Source: BS750m-G62 sp964577175 (GTDB lineage Bacteria > Planctomycetota > Phycisphaerae > FEN-1346). Taken from it: a stretch of DNA of 38,701 nucleotides. Positions 1 to 8,111 of this stretch are shown piece after piece. Position numbers and translations under genes: made by a program. The stretch lies in NCBI GenBank assembly GCA_964577175.1, contig CAZNYC010000025.1, positions 1-38,701 of the forward strand, given 5' to 3'. Positions within the stretch are counted from its first letter, which is position 1; each line of letters opens with the position of its first letter. A model generated the notes under the pieces. It was not told the origin of the DNA. It worked only from the letters and a program-made list of their open reading frames with translations, and made no database searches.

Positions 1-25
1 TGCCGCGGCACGCCGCGGCCTACGC
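1..25. repeat. Short dispersed repeat containing GCCGCGGCCTAC
   Basis: Bases 1-25 match bases 34219-34243 with a single mismatch, 34 kb apart. The core GCCGCGGCCTAC is found again at 48-59. It lies downstream of trpC in non-coding sequence. Function unknown; it belongs with the other GC-rich intergenic repeats of this window. Confidence 0.6.
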
Positions 26-72
26 CTCGCACGTTTACCGTTGGAATGCCGCGGCCTACATTGCGGCCACGG

Positions 73-906
73 TTACGTGGCCCCCTTGAACTCCGCCAGT
101 GTCCCCGCCACGTCGCCGGAGCGCAAGAGGCCTTCGCCGACGAGGACTGCGTCGCAGCCGCAGGCCAGCAGGCGTGAGACGTCCGCGCCCGTCCGGATGC
201 CGCTCTCGGCCACCAGGACGCGGCCGGCCTCCCGGACCCGGGGGGCGAGGCGCTCGGTCGCCTGAAGGTCCACCGCGAACGTGGCGAGGTCGCGGTTGTT
301 GATGCCGACGAGGGGGGCCCCGCACCGAAGCGCCATCTCCAGCGCCGCCTCGTCGTGTGCCTCGGCCAGGACGTCCATGCCCAGGCCGCGCGCCGTGGCC
401 GCGAGGTCCGCCATCTCTTGCGGCTGGAGGGCCTCGGCGATGAGGAGGACGGCGTCGGCGCCGGCGGCGCGGGCCTCGAAGACTTGGACCTCGTCGATGA
501 TAAACTCCTTGCGGAGGATGGGCAAATCGACGGCCGCCCGGACCTCCCGCAGGTGGGCGATGGACCCGCCGAAGAACGGCCCGTCCGTCAGGCAACTGAC
601 GGCGTCGGCGCCGCCGGCTTCGTAGGCCCGGGCGATGCGCGACGGCTCGAACGGGTCGCAGATGACGCCCGCCGAGGGCGACCGGTGCTTGACCTCGGCC
701 AGGATGCGGATGGGGCCGGCATCGCAAAACGGAAATCGGGAATCGGAATCGTCGCCGGCCTCACGCGGCGTGCGGCGGAGGGCCTCGGCCAAGCGGCGGA
801 CGGGCGGGGCGTCGCGGCAGGCCGTCTCGTATTCCTCCTGCCGGGGGCGCAGGGCGACCACTTCGTCGCGTTTGGCGGCCAGGATCTCGTCGAGGATGGT
901 GGGCAT
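73..906 (-). CDS. trpC: Indole-3-glycerol-phosphate synthase
   Basis: Closes the indole ring from 1-(2-carboxyphenylamino)-1-deoxyribulose 5-phosphate in cytoplasmic tryptophan synthesis. The 277-residue protein is a full TIM barrel. Visible motifs are EVKHRSPSAG (about 71-80, catalytic Lys73), LRKEFIID (131-138, Lys133), GINNRDL (201-207) and VAESGI (232-237). A GGAGAG Shine-Dalgarno lies about nine bases before the ATG. Residues about 46-64 (TPREAGDDSDSRFPFCDAG) look like a short extra loop before the first conserved strand, encoded by a locally repetitive GGAATCGG-rich stretch. No other trp gene is in the window, so trpC stands alone here, divergent from yjbQ. Family assignment is firm. 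Confidence 0.96.
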   Translation of the reverse strand: MPTILDEILAAKRDEVVALRPRQEEYETACRDAPPVRRLAEALRRTPREAGDDSDSRFPFCDAGPIRILAEVKHRSPSAGVICDPFEPSRIARAYEAGGADAVSCLTDGPFFGGSIAHLREVRAAVDLPILRKEFIIDEVQVFEARAAGADAVLLIAEALQPQEMADLAATARGLGMDVLAEAHDEAALEMALRCGAPLVGINNRDLATFAVDLQATERLAPRVREAGRVLVAESGIRTGADVSRLLACGCDAVLVGEGLLRSGDVAGTLAEFKGAT

Positions 907-1071
907 GGGGGTATCTCTCCGGTTGCGCGGTTCGGCGATGATACGCGCTCCGCAGGCGGGGTGGCGAACACGGACCTCTTCGGCGCGCCGCGCATGGCGT
1001 CGATAACCTTAAGTTTCGTTGCGAAACCCGCCGTGTCAACCTTTTGCTTGCCGGGGCCGCGCGGGCGCGCT

Positions 1072-1077
1072 TAGAAT
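1072..1077 (+). promoter_or_regulatory. Possible -10 box for yjbQ
   Basis: TAGAAT at 1072-1077, with a poor -35 candidate TTGCCG 18 bases upstream (1048-1053). It lies 38 bases before the yjbQ start in the trpC/yjbQ divergent gap. Weak on its own. Confidence 0.3.
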
Positions 1078-1115
1078 GCACCCCGCGTTTACGAATCCGC
1101 GGAAGGAGGGATCAC

Positions 1116-1505
1116 GTGCAGACGCTGAACGTCAAGACCTCGGCGCGCGTCGAGATGGTCGATATCACCAGCCAGGTGACCCAGGCCATCAGCGACGAGG
1201 GCGTCGACGACGGTCTGGCGGTCGTCTTTGTGCCGCACACGACCGCCGGCGTAACCATCAACGAGAACGCCGACCCGGACGTGGCCCGCGACATCCGCAG
1301 CCACCTGAACAAACTCGTTCCGGCCAGCGAGGGGTACGCCCACGCGGAGGGCAACGCCGACGCCCACATCAAGTCGTCGCTGTTCGGCCCGTCGCTGGTG
1401 CTGATCGTGTCGCGGGGGCGGCCGGTGCTGGGCACGTGGCAGGCGGTGTACTTCTGCGAGGGCGACGGTCCGCGCCGGCGAAAGGTCCACGTGGCGGTGC
1501 GGTGA
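1116..1505 (+). CDS. yjbQ: YjbQ/UPF0047 family protein (secondary thiamine-phosphate synthase family)
   Basis: Small cytoplasmic protein of the YjbQ/UPF0047 family; some members have weak thiamine-phosphate synthase activity in vitro, but the true role is unsettled. The 129-residue protein shows the family core HTTAGVTINENADPD (41-55), an AHIKSS block (83-88) with a conserved His, and the closing strand region GTWQAVYFCEGDGPR. I start at GTG 1116 rather than an in-frame upstream codon at 1044: AAGGAGGG lies five bases before this GTG, and the protein then has the usual family length (about 130-140). It is divergent from trpC and 238 bases before the CPBP gene. Confidence 0.93.
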   Translation: MQTLNVKTSARVEMVDITSQVTQAISDEGVDDGLAVVFVPHTTAGVTINENADPDVARDIRSHLNKLVPASEGYAHAEGNADAHIKSSLFGPSLVLIVSRGRPVLGTWQAVYFCEGDGPRRRKVHVAVR

Positions 1506-1585
1506 AGGCAAGTCGCCGCGCGGGGGCCACCGGCTGCTTGTCAGGCAGTGTTCCCGGAATGCCGCGTGCACTGGCCAATCCGTGC

Positions 1586-1618
1586 TCTCCCGGCCGGGCA
1601 AGACCGGCCGGGCCACAC
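1586..1618 (+). repeat. CAAGA-loop hairpin repeat, copy 1
   Basis: Arms CCCGGCCGG (1589-1597) and CCGGCCGGG (1604-1612) enclose the loop GCAAGA, followed by the tail CCACAC. The whole 33 bases are identical to 34270-34302. Other copies with different arms but similar loops occur at 33-34 kb and 37.6 kb. Confidence 0.8.
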
Positions 1619-1676
1619 ACAAGGAACCGGCTCCCGCGCGGCGGGTGCGGAGACACCCCGCGCTTCATGCGTTGCG

Positions 1677-1704
1677 GCGCGGTGGCCCGGGAGGGCCGCC
1701 GCGC
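1677..1704. repeat. GC-rich hairpin
   Basis: GCGCGGTGGCCC (1677-1688) pairs with GGGCCGCCGCGC (1693-1704) with one wobble, around a four-base loop. It shares the GCGCGGYGG arm with the larger palindromes at 11851, 32127 and 37593. Confidence 0.6.
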
Positions 1705-1743
1705 TATGTGTCGCGCGCTTCTCTGAGGCCTCGAGGACACCCC

Positions 1744-2610
1744 ATGAGTCAGGTTCCCCCCGAGACGGTCGGCTCGCTCGCGTCCATCTGGTGGTTGCTG
1801 GCGGCCGTGGTCGTCTGCCTGCCGGTCTGCGCCATCGTGTTCTGGCGGGTCGGCCGGTGGTGGGTGACGGACCTGCCCCTCCCCCTGCCGCTGGACCGCG
1901 CCTGGCCCGCCGTGCCGTTCTCGGTGTGGGCGGGCGTGGCGTTGTTCCTCGGGCTCCAATTGACCACGCTGCTGACGGCCATGATCTTGACGGGCGTGAC
2001 GGTGCCCGACGCCTCCGCCGACGCCGCACCAGCAAACGCGGTGCCGCCGATCTTCATGCTCGCGCAGGTGGCGCCGCTGGCGGTCGGGCTGCCGCTGCTT
2101 CGGGCGTTCGGGCCGGGGGCGCACCGGACGGTCGGCGTGCGCGGGGGCCACCTGTGGGCGGGGCTTCGGCTGGGAACGGTCGCCTTTGCGGCGATCCTGC
2201 CGGTGTGCGTGGCGGCGCTGATCGTCAGCATCGGGGCGCTGCGGCTGGTGGAGGGACCGGTCCAGATGCACCCGCTCCTGGAGACGGTCCAGCAGACGCG
2301 CCGGCCGTGGACCCTGGTCGCCCTGACCATCCAGGCGGTCGTCCTGGCACCGCTGGTGGAGGAGTTTCTGTATCGGGGCGTGCTGCTCGCGGCCCTGCTG
2401 CGCGGCATGGGGGCGATTGGGGCCCTGGTCGTCTCGAGCATGCTGTTCGCGCTGGTCCATGCGCCGGCCGAACCGCAGGCCGTCGTCCCGCTCTTCTTCC
2501 TGGGGATGGCGCTGGCCTATGTGGCCTACCGGACGCGGAGCCTCGTGGCGCCAATCCTGGCCCACGCCCTGTTTAACGCCCTCATGGTGGGCGGGACGCT
2601 GCTGAAGTGA
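1744..2610 (+). CDS. CPBP-family intramembrane metalloprotease (CAAX/Rce1-like)
   Basis: Integral membrane protein of the CPBP (Abi/Rce1-type) family, 288 residues with about six to eight hydrophobic segments. The glutamate-rich catalytic motif is intact: EEFLYRG (206-212), a second motif SSMLFALVHA ending in His239, and a third motif AHALFNAL (273-280) with conserved His274 and Asn278. In characterised relatives these residues bind a divalent metal and activate water. The substrate cannot be told from sequence. I chose the ATG at 1744 because the upstream in-frame extension is arginine/proline-rich repeat sequence unlike a protein N-terminus. It is convergent with the opp operon tail. Confidence 0.9.
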   Translation: MSQVPPETVGSLASIWWLLAAVVVCLPVCAIVFWRVGRWWVTDLPLPLPLDRAWPAVPFSVWAGVALFLGLQLTTLLTAMILTGVTVPDASADAAPANAVPPIFMLAQVAPLAVGLPLLRAFGPGAHRTVGVRGGHLWAGLRLGTVAFAAILPVCVAALIVSIGALRLVEGPVQMHPLLETVQQTRRPWTLVALTIQAVVLAPLVEEFLYRGVLLAALLRGMGAIGALVVSSMLFALVHAPAEPQAVVPLFFLGMALAYVAYRTRSLVAPILAHALFNALMVGGTLLK

Positions 2611-2734
2611 GGGTGAAGATACCGCGCTATTCCCGTTACGCACCTTGCCGCGCGGCGCCACTCCGCACCCGCCGCGCGAACGAGGTGCCCGCTTGACTGG
2701 CCCTGTCCGCCGCCGGGGAGTTCTGCGGAGACCG

Positions 2735-4609
2735 TTACGGGGCATCCGGCAGCGGCGCGGGTTCGTCCCGGGGCTGCGGCGCGGCCTCGCCGGGGGTCGG
2801 CTCCTGCGGCGCGGGCGGACCTTCCGGCGCGGGCGGCCCCTCCCCTTCCGGCGGGAAGAGCGATTCCGGCACTTCTTCCACTTCCGGCGCCAGGCGCGCC
2901 ACCATGTCCCGGGCCAGGCGGATCTGTTCGTGCGGCCACCAGGTGCTCAGGGCAGCCGTCGCCCCGCGGAACCGGACGCCCACGCCCACGCGCTCGTGGC
3001 CGGCGTCGGCGGTGCCGATGCGGTCCTGGGGCGTCCCGCCGCGCGCCAGCGACCGGCTGAGGTACACCGGCAGGCTGGTCATGATGTAGATATGCTGGTC
3101 CCGCGGAAGATGCGTTTCGAGGCGCTCGAGCGGGGGCGAGGGGTCCGGCGCCTCCCCGGCCTTCAACCGCTCGATCACCTTCCGCAGGAGCGTCAGGTCG
3201 CTGCCCGTCGAAACGACCGCCTTGTCGCCGACGACCGCCACCCGGTACACGAGCCCTTCCGGCCCGTACAGACGGCGCAGGCGTTTCCGGAAACGGATGT
3301 GCCGCGCCGGTATCCCGAACCGCAGCCGCGGCCGGTACACGGTCACCGCCGCCCCCTCGATCTGCTCGGGTTCCGGGTCGGCCCGGAACTTGAGGTAGAG
3401 GCGCAACTGGTCGGCCAGGCGCTCCCACGCGTCGACCATGAGCGTAATGCCCTTCTCGAACTGCTCGGGGTCGCGCAGGTCATAGACGGACACGTTCGCC
3501 TCGATCCCGAGGCCGGGCTCGGCCGGTGCCGCCAGAAACGTCATCGTCCCGCCGAGCGACTCGGCGAAGACCCGCACCGCCTCGGCGACGGTTTCCTTGG
3601 TGGATTCCGGCAGCGGGTCCGGCCGCGGCGCCATCTCGACGAAGAACCGCGTGGCGCGGATCGCCAGGTCGGTCCGCGTCTCGGCATCCACGCGGACCGT
3701 GACCGCCGACGAAACCGGGTGGTCCGTGACGATCGGCACGTCCGCCCGTCCGGCTTCCTGGGCCGCGATGAACTCCGCCACCGGCCCGCCCTCGGCGAAG
3801 CGGACGGCCACGTCGGCCGCGAGGCCCTCCGGCTCGAAGCGCGGCAGGATCTCGATCGTCTCGACCTGGTCGATCAACGACGCAATGCCCAACATGTACG
3901 TCACAAGCATGTCGGCATACGGCAAGGCGTGCGGCTGGTCGTACACCTTGCCGCTCGAAGAGCGGAACCACGAGGCGATCTCCGGTTCATAGATCGCCTT
4001 CAGCCGGTGGATGTTGGCGTAAGCGAGCGGCCCGTCGCCGGCCGCCCGGGCCAGCGTATCCGGGCGCAGCGCGTCGGCCAGGCTGCCGTGCTCCACCAGG
4101 GCGTCCATCGTCCGGATGGAACTCGTGACGACGGCGTAGCCGCCGCGCCGCCTGACGAACCGTGGCCCGGCGGTGCCCGTCAGGGCGTACAGCCCGGGGG
4201 ACATCATCTCGCCCTGCGTCGATTCGAGCAGCACGTCCCAGTCCGCGACGGGCAGCACGTAGATGGTGTACCGCTGCCGGTACCGCTTGGGGTTGACGAA
4301 CCCGAGGCAGAGGCCGCCCTCGGTGGCAAGGCCGTCGCGGATGCCCGTCCGGCGGCCGATCAGATCCACCAGCGGGTGCTCGCCCGCGCCGAGGTCCCAG
4401 CCCGTCCGCTCGGCGAAGCGGCGCATGCCCCGTTCGAAGGCGGCTACGTCCGGCACGTGGACGAAGCCGACGGCCGTGTCGGGCAGATGCCCCAGGGCCG
4501 CGGGCGCCTCGGGGGCGTCCGCCGGCGCGGGCGCGTCCGCTCCCTGCGCCGGCACCGCGGACGCCGCGGCGGCGGCCAGCACGGCCGTCCACAGGATGAC
4601 CGGTTTCAT
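2735..4609 (-). CDS. Secreted protein of unknown function, DUF3352-like
   Basis: A 624-residue exported protein. It begins with a clear signal peptide (MKPVILWTAVLAAAAASAVP, probable cleavage after AQG at about 23), then an Ala/Pro-rich linker and a segment (LPDTAVGFVHVPDVAAFERG) resembling the start of DUF3352 proteins, which are large secreted proteins of unknown role common in planctomycetes. The body alternates beta-strands and helices without a catalytic motif I recognise; the last ~50 residues are a Pro/Glu-rich tail. The start has an ideal AAGGAGAG five bases upstream and lies only 9 bases after the oppF stop, so it is probably co-transcribed with the peptide transporter. Domain name is tentative; export is well supported. 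Confidence 0.75.
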   Translation of the reverse strand: MKPVILWTAVLAAAAASAVPAQGADAPAPADAPEAPAALGHLPDTAVGFVHVPDVAAFERGMRRFAERTGWDLGAGEHPLVDLIGRRTGIRDGLATEGGLCLGFVNPKRYRQRYTIYVLPVADWDVLLESTQGEMMSPGLYALTGTAGPRFVRRRGGYAVVTSSIRTMDALVEHGSLADALRPDTLARAAGDGPLAYANIHRLKAIYEPEIASWFRSSSGKVYDQPHALPYADMLVTYMLGIASLIDQVETIEILPRFEPEGLAADVAVRFAEGGPVAEFIAAQEAGRADVPIVTDHPVSSAVTVRVDAETRTDLAIRATRFFVEMAPRPDPLPESTKETVAEAVRVFAESLGGTMTFLAAPAEPGLGIEANVSVYDLRDPEQFEKGITLMVDAWERLADQLRLYLKFRADPEPEQIEGAAVTVYRPRLRFGIPARHIRFRKRLRRLYGPEGLVYRVAVVGDKAVVSTGSDLTLLRKVIERLKAGEAPDPSPPLERLETHLPRDQHIYIMTSLPVYLSRSLARGGTPQDRIGTADAGHERVGVGVRFRGATAALSTWWPHEQIRLARDMVARLAPEVEEVPESLFPPEGEGPPAPEGPPAPQEPTPGEAAPQPRDEPAPLPDAP

Positions 4610-4618
4610 GGGCTCTCC

Positions 4619-5616
4619 TTACTCATAGAGGTAACACGCGACCAGGTGGTCGGGGGCGTCGGGCGTCGGCCGCAGCGCCGGCACCTCGGCCGGGCACCGC
4701 TCCGTGGCCCACGGGCACCGCGGGTGGAACGGGCACCCGGACGGCGGGTTCGTGACGCTCGGCACCTCGCCCTGGGGCGCGATGCGCTCGCGAGGCCGGT
4801 CCGGGTGCGACCGCGGTATCGCCGACATCAGGCACTTCGTGTACGGGTGCAGCGGGTTCTCGTAGAGCATCTCGCTGGGCGCCTTCTCGACGAGGCGGCC
4901 CAGGTACATGACGGCCACGTCGTCGGAGATGTGGCTGACGACCGCCAGGTCGTGCGCAATGAAGAGGTACGCCAGGCCCAGTTCCTCCTGGAGACGTTCG
5001 AGGAGGTTCAGGATCTGTGCCTGGATGGAAACGTCCAGGGCGCTGACGGGCTCGTCGCAGATGATGAACTTCGGCTCCAGCGCCAGGGCCCGGGCCACGC
5101 CGATCCGCTGCCGCTGCCCGCCCGAGAACTCGTGGGGGTACCGGTTCCGGGCGTCGGGGCTGAGGCCGACGCGTCGGAGGAGTTCGGCCACGCGGTCGGC
5201 GAGTTCCCTGCCGCGCACGCGGTTGTGCACGCGCAAGGGTTCGCCCACGATGCCGCCCACGGTCATCCGCGGATTCAGGCTGCCGTACGGGTCCTGGAAG
5301 ATGATCTGCATATCTTCGCGGAGGCGGCGCATCTCGCCGGGCGCCAGGGCGAAGACGTCGCGGCCCTCGAAGCGGACCTCGCCGGCCGTGGCGGGAATGA
5401 GGCGCAGGATCGTCCGGCCCGTCGTCGTCTTGCCGCAGCCCGACTCGCCCACCAGGCCGAGCGTTTTGCTCGTCTCGAGGGTGAACGAGACGCCGTCGAC
5501 GGCGCGGACGTAGCCGACGGTCCGGCCGAACAGCCCCCGCCGGACGGGAAAGTGCGTCTTCAGGTCGCGGACCTGGAGCATGGGGCGGGCGGCGGTCTCG
5601 CTGGGGCGCTGGTCGA

Positions 5617-5620
<4 letters not shown>
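4619..5620 (-). CDS. oppF: Oligopeptide ABC transporter ATP-binding protein OppF
   Basis: Cytoplasmic ATPase that with OppD powers peptide import through OppBC. The 333-residue protein has Walker A GESGCGKTT (58-66), Q-loop FQDP (Q109), signature SGGQRQR (166-172), Walker B FIICDEP (185-191) and switch His223 in AHD. The C-terminal oligo_HPY extension carries the cysteine-rich CPFHPRCPWATERC block typical of Opp/Dpp ATPases, where related proteins hold an iron-sulfur cluster. Its ATG overlaps the oppD stop by four bases (ATGA), indicating translational coupling. It is followed 9 bases later by the DUF3352-like gene. Confidence 0.96.
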
Positions 5621-6642
<1,022 letters not shown>

Positions 6643-6696
6643 GCTGTACTCCAGAGGTCTTCCCTGTCACTCCGACCGAGTAAACGCCAGCAGGAT

Positions 6697-6795
6697 GTCA
6701 TTCTGAGGCTCCGCATGCGGAGCCGAAGAATCTCGCCGTGCGAAAGGCATCGAGGCGAGATTCGTCGTCGCGGCTTTGCCGCTCCTCAGAATAAC
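6697..6795. repeat. GTCATTCTGAGG palindromic element, copy 1 (between oppD and oppC)
   Basis: Terminal inverted repeats GTCATTCTGAGG (6697-6708) and CCTCAGAATAAC (6784-6795) flank inner segments that include GAAGAATCTCGCCGTGCG and a GCGAGATTCGTCG-like partner. Copies with the same ends occur at 13952-14048 and 29699-29808, and a left part at 31894. A more degenerate left end (GTCACTCCGACCGAGT) lies at 6666-6681. No coding capacity. It resembles non-autonomous palindromic repeats seen in many bacterial genomes. Confidence 0.8.
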
Positions 6796-6845
6796 AAACA
6801 TGCACTCCCATTGCTGCGGAAGCCGCAGACCGACTTCCAGTTCTC

Positions 6846-8111
6846 CTAAATCCTCAGGCGCGGGTCGATGGCGTCGCGGATGCCCTCGCCCAACAGATTG
6901 TACGCAAAAACCGTCAGAAAGATAGCGCTGCCCGAGGTCACCCAGATCCACCAGTATTCCAGGTGCTGCCGGCCGTCGTTCAGCATCATGCCCCATGAGG
7001 GCGTCTGGACGAGGCCGAGGAACGCCAGGGTCACCTCGAGGAACACGGCCCCGGCGATGCCGAACGTCGCCCCGACCAGGATGGGGGCCAGGCCGTTCGG
7101 AATGGCGTGGCGGACCAGCAGGCGCCAGGTCCGAACGCCGAGCGCCCGGGCCGCCGTCATATAGTCCTCGCCGCGGATGCGCAGCAGTTCGGCCCGCATG
7201 AGGCGGTAGGTGCCCGTCCATCCCGTCAGGCCGAGCACGAGGACAACCGTCCAGATGGGCGGCATCCATTGCTGCGGTATCACCGTGACCATGATGACGA
7301 TGAGGATGAGGCGCGGAATACTCATGAAGACCTCGGCCACGCGCATCAGGGTCAGGTCTACCCCGCCGCCGAAGTTGCCGCTCACCGCCCCGAGCAGGAC
7401 GCCGATGGCCAGGCTGATGCCCACGGCCACGAAGCCGATCGTCAGGGCCGTCCGCGCCCCGTACAGCATGCGGATGACGACGTCGTCGCCGATGCGGCCG
7501 GTGCCGAGCGGATGGTCCCACGACGGGTCGGGATACGAGTCGGGAAACAGCCAGCCCAGCCAGGACGGGGGCTGTTCCTTGTTCTCCAGTTCGCTGAAGC
7601 CCGGGTCTTTCGGATAGGCGATGGGCGGGAACCAGGCCGACTCGGCCTCGTCGGCCCGTTCCAGGTAGAAGCCGTACCGCCTCTCCGGCTCCCGCAGGCC
7701 GAACAGGAGGCCGGCGATGACGACGAGGACGCCGGCGTGGATGCCCAGGGCCCGCATGACGGGGCCGGCGCCGACGCGTTCCGCCCCCGGCCGCACCAGC
7801 CGGATGGTGACCGGCAGCAGCGCGCCCAGGAGAAACGCGGCCATCGCCACGTACTCGGCGTTGGTCAGGTAACGGAAGAGGGGCCAGGAGGCCTCGCCGT
7901 CCTCCACCCATCGGAGGGGCACTTCGCCGCCGATGAACGGGGCGAGCACGGCCACCAGCGCCATCAGGACGATAAAGGCGAGGCTCACCATCGCCGACGG
8001 CCGCTTCTTCAACTGGCCCCACACGATGGAGCCGTAGGTGCGCGGCGTTCCGGCGGGCTCGCCACCGGGGACGAGGGGGCCGGCATCGCGGGTTGTGCGA
8101 CCGTCAGTCAT
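6846..8111 (-). CDS. oppC: Oligopeptide ABC transporter permease OppC, enlarged
   Basis: Inner-membrane permease of the peptide importer. At 421 residues it is about 100 longer than usual OppC. After TM1 (about 40-60) there are two extra hydrophobic segments (about 87-105 and 122-138) and a charged linker before the hallmark HPLGTGRIGDD block. The conserved core follows, including the cytoplasmic EAA loop EDYMTAARALGVRTWRLLVR that docks on the ATPases, and the end DAIDPRLRI. The start overlaps the oppB 3' end by 8 bases. OppB is also enlarged, so the two subunits may have expanded together (inference). Confidence 0.94.
   Translation of the reverse strand: MTDGRTTRDAGPLVPGGEPAGTPRTYGSIVWGQLKKRPSAMVSLAFIVLMALVAVLAPFIGGEVPLRWVEDGEASWPLFRYLTNAEYVAMAAFLLGALLPVTIRLVRPGAERVGAGPVMRALGIHAGVLVVIAGLLFGLREPERRYGFYLERADEAESAWFPPIAYPKDPGFSELENKEQPPSWLGWLFPDSYPDPSWDHPLGTGRIGDDVVIRMLYGARTALTIGFVAVGISLAIGVLLGAVSGNFGGGVDLTLMRVAEVFMSIPRLILIVIMVTVIPQQWMPPIWTVVLVLGLTGWTGTYRLMRAELLRIRGEDYMTAARALGVRTWRLLVRHAIPNGLAPILVGATFGIAGAVFLEVTLAFLGLVQTPSWGMMLNDGRQHLEYWWIWVTSGSAIFLTVFAYNLLGEGIRDAIDPRLRI

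Larger units (their letters stand above)
1506..1743. other. Non-coding gap rich in hairpins between yjbQ and the CPBP gene
   Basis: No supported gene. It holds the hairpin repeat at 1586-1618, a GC-rich imperfect palindrome around 1634-1663, and a strong hairpin at 1677-1704. Open frames through it are compositional artefacts made of these repeats. Confidence 0.6.
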
